Positions 57,411 through 64,000 of a stretch of 64,000 nt of DNA are shown here, piece after piece; the first letter of the stretch is position 1; every line of letters begins with the position of its first letter. The stretch lies in assembly GCA_029844215.1 (NCBI GenBank), contig CM056724.1, forward strand, positions 2,226,307 to 2,290,306, read 5' to 3'. Both the position numbers and the translations under genes were made by a program. The notes beneath the pieces were generated by a model. The model worked only from the letters and a program-made list of their open reading frames with translations. It made no database searches and was not told the origin of the DNA. The stretch comes from Przewalskia tangutica. Taxonomy: Eukaryota > Streptophyta > Magnoliopsida > Solanales > Solanaceae.

Positions 57411-58234
57411 TTAGGTTCTTGACCATAACAAACCTAGGTTTATTATTGCTTAGCTTTATTTGTTTGTTTTAAATGCCTTAAAATTGCTCGCTTAATTTTG
57501 TATGTTTAACTGTTTTAATTGCTATTTGTTTTACTGCTTTCCTTAAACTGGCATTTCGCTCATATTTCTTCCACTCTGGAAAATTCACACTATCACACAC
57601 TCACGCGCTGGTGTGCTTCGCGCACCCGCAAATTTCTTTCAAAAAAAATATATCCAAATTTTAAGAGAGTTGGCGCCTGCGCGGAGTTAGATCGGTTCGT
57701 CTGATCAGCCGCGTAGCCTTCTCACTCGAGTTGTCCGCTCGGGAACCTTGCGTCTAGAAAAGCCAAATCTTAGAAACTTAAGATAGAGCTATACCACCCT
57801 TTATTTTAGGGCATGCATGCATTTACCTTAGGTGGGTCGGTCCTTGGTATCGACGCCACAATTAGGAAGACACCAAATTTGTCGAAGGGTTGTTCTCAAC
57901 CCAACGGCCAACCAGCATATTATGTGTAGCATGTTGATGACAGACAAATCCAAGCCTAATCATGACATGCTGAAATTGGGAAAAGTGCACCGTCATTTGG
58001 TCGCCATTTCCAGCAAAGGCATTATAGTCGGACGACTTGGACAAATCTATCATGACCTCGCCTACCTCTGGCATAAAGAGGTCCCCCTGCATGTTAGGAA
58101 ACGTTTGAATGTGCTATGTGCGATATATCTGTTACATGCCTGCAAATTACGTGCTTTATGCTAACGCCGTTTGTTGCATTTTTTTTAGAAAGATTTATCA
58201 TCTCCCCAAAGGTCGATTTGTATTTGACTAAACA
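57411..58234 (+). mobile_element. 5' leader of the element
   Basis: It follows 17,390-18,194 closely throughout (for example GAGTTGTCCGCTCGGGAACC and GCATGCATGCATTTACC in both). No conserved frame is present. Confidence 0.7.
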
Positions 58235-58927
58235 ATGGCAGAACATCGATATCTCACAAGATCAAAGGCACGGTCGACATGATCGATTCGCGGCATCTCG
58301 AAGGAGCAGTCGGAACTCGCTTCGTTCCTATAGGCAAGGCAAAGGTCTCAGAAGAGAAAGGCAGCATAGATCCGGTCGAGCAGCTCGCCCAAATACCGCA
58401 GCAAATAGCAAACCTGCAGGCCGAAATCAGAAGGCTCAGAAACATCACTGAAGTACTCACATCGTAAACAACCAAAATACCAAAATCCTCCAAATTACTA
58501 CCGACCCTCTTACTACATATCCCATTCAGCCAATATACAATGCACTCATACATCCCACACAAAACCAAATTATGCTCGGCCAAACACAAACCAAAGGCCA
58601 CCACAAACCCACTTTTGCAATGCATACGACAACCCTTACGATACCCATCGTGCATATGCCACAGCCAAATGCCCGTTCACTAAACACCTTCAAACCCCGC
58701 ATAGGTGCTAAGAAAACCAACCGAACCTATACACCTTTAACCAAACCCATAGCCCAAGTGTATGAGGAGTGGCGCGAGAATACTCGACCAATTCGAAATA
58801 TCCCCAGGCCTACTTCCCGAGGGCACGATAAAACCAAACATTGTGCATACCACTCCGGTGTCGAGGGGCACGACATCGAAAATTGCTACTCCTCGGGGAC
58901 AGAATCGGCGTTGATCAAAGAAGGGTA
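58235..58927 (+). pseudogene. Ogre/Tat gag relic
   Basis: It starts MAEHRYLTRSKARS at 58,235 and hits a stop within about 16 codons. The 58,279-58,467 frame continues with RFVPIGKAKVSEEK and EQLAQIPQQIANLQAEIRRL, a short coiled-coil-like segment. The 58,572-58,928 frame has NRTYTPLTKPIAQVYEE, then KHCAYHSGVEGHDIENCY (C-x2-H-x5-H-x4-C zinc knuckle of Ogre/Tat gag). The capsid-coding centre is missing: coiled coil and knuckle lie much closer than in intact gag. It cannot make a particle. Confidence 0.7.
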
Positions 58928-58991
58928 ATTCGGTGAAAGTGCGCCCCAAATCCGCGCCAAACCACGGCGTCAATGTGCACTGACAACCTTA

Positions 58992-59195
58992 GATGAGGAA
59001 TACATTCCTGGCCGAGCCCCGCTGAATCAATCATTTATCGAGTATGCACGCGCGAAGCGAGAAGAAGATATTGATAGCGGCGTGAAGACCCGGCCGGCCA
59101 TGACACGCAGCGAAGGCGTATTGGTTGGATTTGCACCCTTGTTCTGGTCCGCCTGGAGCCCGGATAAGAAAGAACAATTTAATTTAGCAGAATAA
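58992..59195 (+). pseudogene. Unassigned frame after gag, possible polyprotein C-terminus
   Basis: An uninterrupted frame reads DEEYIPGRAPLNQSFIEYAR, AKREEDIDSGVKTRP and VLVGFAPLFWSAWSPDKKEQ, ending in a TAA at 59,193-59,195. It lacks an ATG at its start, follows the gag relic directly, and precedes the 3' untranslated arrays. This is where the end of the polyprotein would lie if pol were deleted. I recognise no domain, and the function is unknown. Confidence 0.4.
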
Positions 59196-59224
59196 TTCAA
59201 GACTCGTATTTAAGCTTTAATAAT

Positions 59225-59730
59225 GTTTTCCTTTGTTTTGCTTGTAATTGGAACTACGTTAGACCTGATTCCCTTGGCGGATACGTAGGCGGCCATATCG
59301 GCTTCGGTCCCACCTTTTAGAAAATCCCAATTGTTCTTTTGCTTGTATTTGGAACTACGTTAGACCTGATTCCCTTGGCGGATACGTAGGCGGCCATATC
59401 GGCTTCGGTCCCACCTTTTAGAAAAATTCCAATTGTTATTTTGCTTGTATTTGGAACTACGTTAGACCTGATTCCCTTGGCGGATACGTAGGCGGCCATA
59501 TCGGCTTCGGTCCCACCTTTTAGAAAAATCCCAATTGTTCTTTTGCTTGTATTTGGAACTACGTGTGACCTGATTCCCTTGGCGGATACGTAGGCGGCCA
59601 CATCGGCCTCGGTCCCACCTTTAGAATTTTACCCAATATTCGCTTGTAATGAACTACGTCATGACCTGATTCCCTCATGGGGATACGTAGGCGGCCTAAA
59701 TCGGCTTCGGTCACACCATTAGGAAACTTT
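59225..59730 (+). repeat. 102-bp tandem array (five units)
   Basis: Each unit contains GGAACTACGTTAGACCTGAT, TCCCTTGGCGGATACGTAGG and CGGCTTCGGTCCCACCTTTT. Spacing is 101, 102 and 102 bp for the first intervals; the fifth unit is diverged. The TACGTAGG phrase is familiar from 3' parts of plant Tat-type elements. The minus-strand frame through it is a by-product. Confidence 0.9.
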
Positions 59731-60689
59731 CCCTTCGTTCTGAAAATAACAAGAATACACATAACATACAAGCAACCCCATTGAGACCCCCTTAGGACAA
59801 ACACCCTTTTCAAAACTGGGACAATATAGGAAACGGCATAGGTTGCAAGTCCAAAGCGAGCACGCGAATATCAAGGAACAAGCGGCGAAATCAAATACGA
59901 ATCGACCACCCCAAAACTCACAAATTTTCTTTGGCGCGAGTCGCCGTATTAGCGAAGATACAACAAAAGTTCTTCATAAGCGAGAGAAGCACCGACAATC
60001 AATAATTCAAAAGTCCGCAACAAAATCTAGCGCATCAACTCGGGCATAAAGCACACAACAAAGGCATCGTGGCAATTGTCGATTGCAAGAAACATCTCGG
60101 GGCGACATCTCTACCCATATAATTGCCTTTCTCAAATATTTATCATTACGCTTTAACGATTCACGCACTAACTTTTCTCAAGCTTAGCTTGCGTGAGCAT
60201 TTATTCTACGAGGCAAAGCGGCGCACGTCGAGCAACGACGTTATCAGCATTATGTCCAGGCGACGACATATATTCGACTCAGTTTTGTCAGTCAAAACTG
60301 GGACAATTTTAAGGACTTCGCCACGAAAGGACATCGACAAATATGATTCCATAAACTGGGACAAATTTTTAAAAAAGAGAGCCTGACGGCAGCGGAGCAC
60401 CGAGAGTATGGGAGAATATACCGCCGATTTCGGATAAGGATGTTCGCTCTGTGTCATAACATGTCATTATTCAAAAATCGACATAATTTCCTACTAGTAT
60501 TTTCTCAAGATAGAATATTTTCAACAAATGTTTTCGACCGAGACTCGAAATCAGACAGGGGTTACATGGTCCAGACAAGACAACGCGTGCAAATATCAAG
60601 AGCCAACACAAATCGGCCGACCCCCTCCCCGAACTCACAATATTTCTTTGAGTGAATTTTGCAGGTCAACAGGAACAAGGAGGACAATA
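59731..60689 (+). mobile_element. Degraded internal region
   Basis: It shares blocks with 18,330-19,080 (TTTTCAAAACTGGGACAATA, CTTCGCCACGAAAGGACA, CAAATATGATTCCATA). Nothing coding was recognised. Confidence 0.5.
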
Positions 60690-61975
60690 ACATTCCAATA
60701 CAACATCTACATTTTCGTCCATACAACAACGAGCATCTACATCTCGTCCATACAACGACGAACATCTACATATCGTCCATACAACGACGAACATCTGCAT
60801 ATCGTCCATACAACGACGAACATCTGCATTTCGTCCATACAACGATTTAACATCTGCATTTCGTCCATACAACGACGAACATCTACATCTCGTTCATGCG
60901 GCGAACATCTACATATCATCCATACAACGTAACATCTACGTCGTCCATACAACGGCGAACATCGTATATCCGTCATACGACGAACATCTACATATCGTCC
61001 ATACAACGACGAACATCTACATTTCGTCCATACAACGACGAACATCTGCATCTCGTCCATACAACGACGAACATCTGCGTCTCGTCCATACAACGACGAA
61101 CATCTGCAGTTCGTACATACCACGACGAACATCGGCACTTCGTCCATACAACGACGAACATCTGCGTCGTCCATACAACGGCGAACATCTGCGTCGTCCA
61201 TACAACGAATTAACATCGCATATCGTCCATACAACGACGAACATCTACATATCGTCCATACAACGGCAACATCTACATATCGTCCATACAACGGCGAACA
61301 TCTGCATTTCGTCCATCTGGCAACGATCCGCATGTCGTCCATACAACGACGAACATCTGCATCTCGTCCATACAACGACGAACATCTGCATCTCGTCCAT
61401 ACGACGACGAACATCTGCATCTCGTCCATACAACGGCGACATGCGTCTCGCCCGTCTGACGGCGAACATTTGCATCTCGTCTGCATAACGGCGAACATCT
61501 ACATATCGTCCGCATAACGGCGAACATCTCCATATCGTCCGTATAACGGCGAACATCTGCATATCGTCCTGACGGCGCATTAACATGCATATCGTCCATC
61601 TGACGGCGAACATCTGCGTATCGTCCATACGGCGAACACGTCTACATATCGCCCATACAACGGCGAACGTCCTACATATCGTCCATCTGACGGCGAACAT
61701 CCGCGTATCGCCCATCTGACGACGAACATCTGCATCTCGTCCATACAACGGCGAACATCTGCGTCTCGCCCATACAACGGCGAACATCTGCGTCGTCCAT
61801 ACGGCGAACATCTCGTCCATACAACGACGAACATCTGCATCTCGTCCATACAACGACGAACATCTGCATCTCGTCCATACAACGACGAACATCTGCATCT
61901 CGTCCATACAACGACGAACATCTGCATCTCGTCCATACAACGACGAACATCTGCATCTCGTCCATACAAGACAGC
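60690..61975. repeat. 29-bp tandem array (about 43 units)
   Basis: The unit is ACAACGACGAACATCTGCATCTCGTCCAT, perfect over several units at 61,820-61,970 and diverged towards the left and middle. 29 is not a multiple of three and the unit has few stops, so three frames on the minus strand stay open for up to 253 codons. The apparent proteins are 29-residue repeats generated by the frame cycling, not genes. No unique spacers occur. Confidence 0.95.
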
Positions 61976-62581
61976 GTATCATCACATCATTTCATTTTAT
62001 AGTATATACAGCACAAATTCACATTCTTACATTGTTTTGCCTTAACAGTTATGCACTAACCGTTTGCTTAAGTCTTAGCATGCAGGAGCAGGAGCACAAC
62101 GTGGATTTTTTCTTACAGCGAATCGGGGCAATTTGGGGGGGCCAACCTTCCAAATGAATGGCAGAAGCGACCTCAAGCGGCGGTCCACTCGTTCCACATC
62201 ACCATAAAACCCAATACCATAAGCCATAGCGGTACACCCCAGGTTCAAGCCAGTTATTTTATTTCTTTACTTTTTGCACCATAGCCCAGTGTCATCATAA
62301 CTCGACACTTTGGGCGGTTTTAGTCGCGTTAGCCCGGCAGTGTTTTGACCATGGTAACCGATTCGTCATAACTTCGACCGGGACAATTTTAGTCGCGTTA
62401 GCGCTCGTGTTTGACCATGGTAGCCCAAAGGTCGTCGTAACTCGACAGGGATTTTTAAATTTTGCGTCAGCCTTTTCTATTTGCCCAAACCTTTCAATTC
62501 TGAGGATCGAGACAAAATTGGCTATGAGTCAACGTCTTTGTCCGAAGATTCTTCCATCATCTCCATACAAAGAGGGACAAT
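61976..62581 (+). mobile_element. Pre-LTR region with degenerate hairpins
   Basis: Matches 20,520-21,355 in order: ACAGTTATGCACTAAC, GTCTTAGCATGCAGGAGC, CACAACGTGGATTTT, the CCCAGTGTC..CGACAC hairpin module (62,285-62,455, three damaged units), and CATACAAAGAGGGACAAT just before the LTR. AAAGAGGGA is the likely polypurine tract. Confidence 0.7.
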
Positions 62582-64000
62582 TGTTGACACCCAATTTTGA
62601 CCCTCCCGTCGGTCATTAACTATAAAATTACACTAATTTTCAACAATAATTTTAATAATTTTAAAATAATAAAATGCAGCAATAAAACATTAATACAGAC
62701 ATAAATAAACAATTTAATAATGACACCGCTTCTTACGTAGAGTATTAAGCACTTAGAGTCCCGCGCCCGCATTAATTAATTTTAAGCCATGTCATAATTC
62801 TTAATTAATAATAAATACATAAAATAAATAATTTAGCAATGACGTCGTGTCAAGTAGCATAGCCGCATTTATTAATACGCAAGAGAATTTCATAACCATT
62901 TGCAATTTAAAATCAATTTTAATCTAATACATGCATTTAATAGCGTCGCATTTATAAAAGCTTTAAACAATTCTTAAATATCATACTTGCATTTAGCATT
63001 TAAATAATTTAATCTAAACTCAATTCAATTTTAATTTAACTTCGCAATAATGCACAATAATAAGATTTTAAATGGCACACCCGCATTTATAACAATTAAA
63101 TTAATAAAACACCTAATTAATTTAAGCACAATTTATTAATACCTATTTAAACAATTTACCCCTAATTAAATAATTAAACACTACCTAATTAAACTAACTA
63201 CCTTAACCTATTTCTACCCAGCCCATTATTCCCCCTAACGCGACCGTCGCTGCCACTTGACTCTCGCCTGACCCGCGACATGAGCCCACACGCTGCGGCC
63301 CTTATTTCCTATTCTACCCCCACGCCCGTTTCCCTCGGCCCATCATCATCTTCAACAAACCCACAACCGCGGCCCGAACGGCCCAACACCCACGGCCCAA
63401 CGCCCATCGCCTCTTTATCTTTCCGCCCACCCAAGCCCTCAAACGTTTAACCACGGCCCAATCGTCACTAACGAACATCCCTAAAAGAAACGAGAAGAAC
63501 CTAAAAGTTTCCATCGCCGCATCTCCGCCGAGATTCTCGCTGAGAATCCGCGACCACCTCTTCTTACCCATGTATACACAAAGACACCCTTACCATCTCC
63601 AAGAACCGCGAATCGCGATTCCTCAAATCCCAAAATCATTTTCAAACTTACCATAACAAGAACAGTACAAAAATAGCCCACAAATCCTTAACAAATCAGT
63701 ACGAATCAGTCCAAAATCGTCATAAATACCTTCCCTAAATCGAAACCTAAATCAGGGCTATTATGGTAGGAGATACCCAAAATCAGCCTTTAAGGTTTAC
63801 CAATTTCAGAACACGATGGAGGGGCTATAAATACAGAAGCTTTCTTTACCATGCAGAGGCAGAAACAGGGAGGGGAAAACAGAAAAAGAACAAGAACAAA
63901 ACGAAAACTCTTTATTTTTTGCACAGCCTAGCAAAATCGTCTAAGTTCTGTTTCCTGTTTCAAAGCCGCATCACAATCAAACATCGAGTGGATCGACGAC
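62582..64000 (+). mobile_element. 3' LTR, left part
   Basis: 1,419 bp matching the first 1.4 kb of the LTR at 52,978. The first about 640 bases are almost identical. The stretch 63,220-63,630 differs by many small indels in GC-rich sequence, and the last 370 bases are again the same. The TATA box repeats at 63,826-63,833. The window ends inside the GC-rich island. Confidence 0.85.

Larger units (their letters stand above)
52978..64000 (+). mobile_element. Non-autonomous Ogre/Tat-like LTR retrotransposon, 3' end outside the window
   Basis: 5' LTR 52,978-57,388, tRNA-Arg primer site 57,391-57,410, interior to 62,581, and the beginning of the 3' LTR from 62,582. The interior is about 5.2 kb and holds only broken gag, a short unknown frame and long tandem arrays. 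No protease, RT, RNase H or integrase was found, so it must depend on a related autonomous element. The two LTRs agree almost base for base over long stretches, consistent with a fairly recent insertion. Confidence 0.85.

Noticed and set aside
60690..61975. CRISPR-like array of 29-bp repeats
   Set aside because: Units are contiguous with no unique spacers, the context is a plant retroelement, and no cas genes exist. It is a minisatellite.

Overview
The window is a piece of a large, repeat-rich eudicot nuclear genome. This is shown by a spliced plant aluminium-activated malate transporter (ALMT) gene, Ty1/copia and Ogre/Tat-type Ty3/gypsy LTR retrotransposons, a CACTA transposon, CACTA-type MITEs and a tRNA-derived SINE. 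No bacterial, organellar or viral gene set is present. The species cannot be named from the sequence. Only one gene, ALMT on the minus strand at 47,665-50,714, looks intact; nearly all other open frames are decayed transposon domains or chance frames through repeats.

Layout. 1-5,640: a decayed Ty1/copia element on the minus strand (3' LTR, RNase H, RT, integrase, protease, gag, 5' leader). 5,640-11,361: mostly featureless AT-rich DNA with a SINE, a MITE remnant and an old Tat-type LTR fragment. 11,362-33,251: a CACTA transposon delimited by CACTACAA/TTGTAGTG ends and a TGT target-site duplication (TSD). It carries a Ulp1-protease relic and a captured two-exon piece of a DDM1-like SNF2 chromatin remodeller. 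It is split by a 17.4-kb Ogre/Tat-like composite (12,578-29,973, TSD GTATC) whose LTRs contain nested, inverted and duplicated segments.

33,252-35,914: a gag-only copia fragment and a broken duplicate of the ALMT 3' end. 35,915-47,373: a copia element with direct LTRs and TSD CAAAC whose interior is two opposed copies of its own body (an inverted duplication). One arm is split by a 3.5-kb Ogre/Tat solo LTR (41,563-45,082, TSD GTGCT). 47,665-50,714: the six-exon ALMT gene, with CACTA MITEs in its introns. 51,030-52,977: featureless. 52,978 to the window end: a non-autonomous Ogre/Tat element with a 4.4-kb 5' LTR, a tRNA-Arg primer site, degraded gag, no recognisable pol, long tandem-repeat arrays, and the start of a closely matching 3' LTR.

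The strongest points are the nesting order fixed by four TSDs, the DDM1 fragment captured by a transposon, the inverted-duplication copia element that could be read into a long hairpin RNA, and the unrelated satellite-like arrays occupying the same 3' untranslated position in related Ogre/Tat elements.
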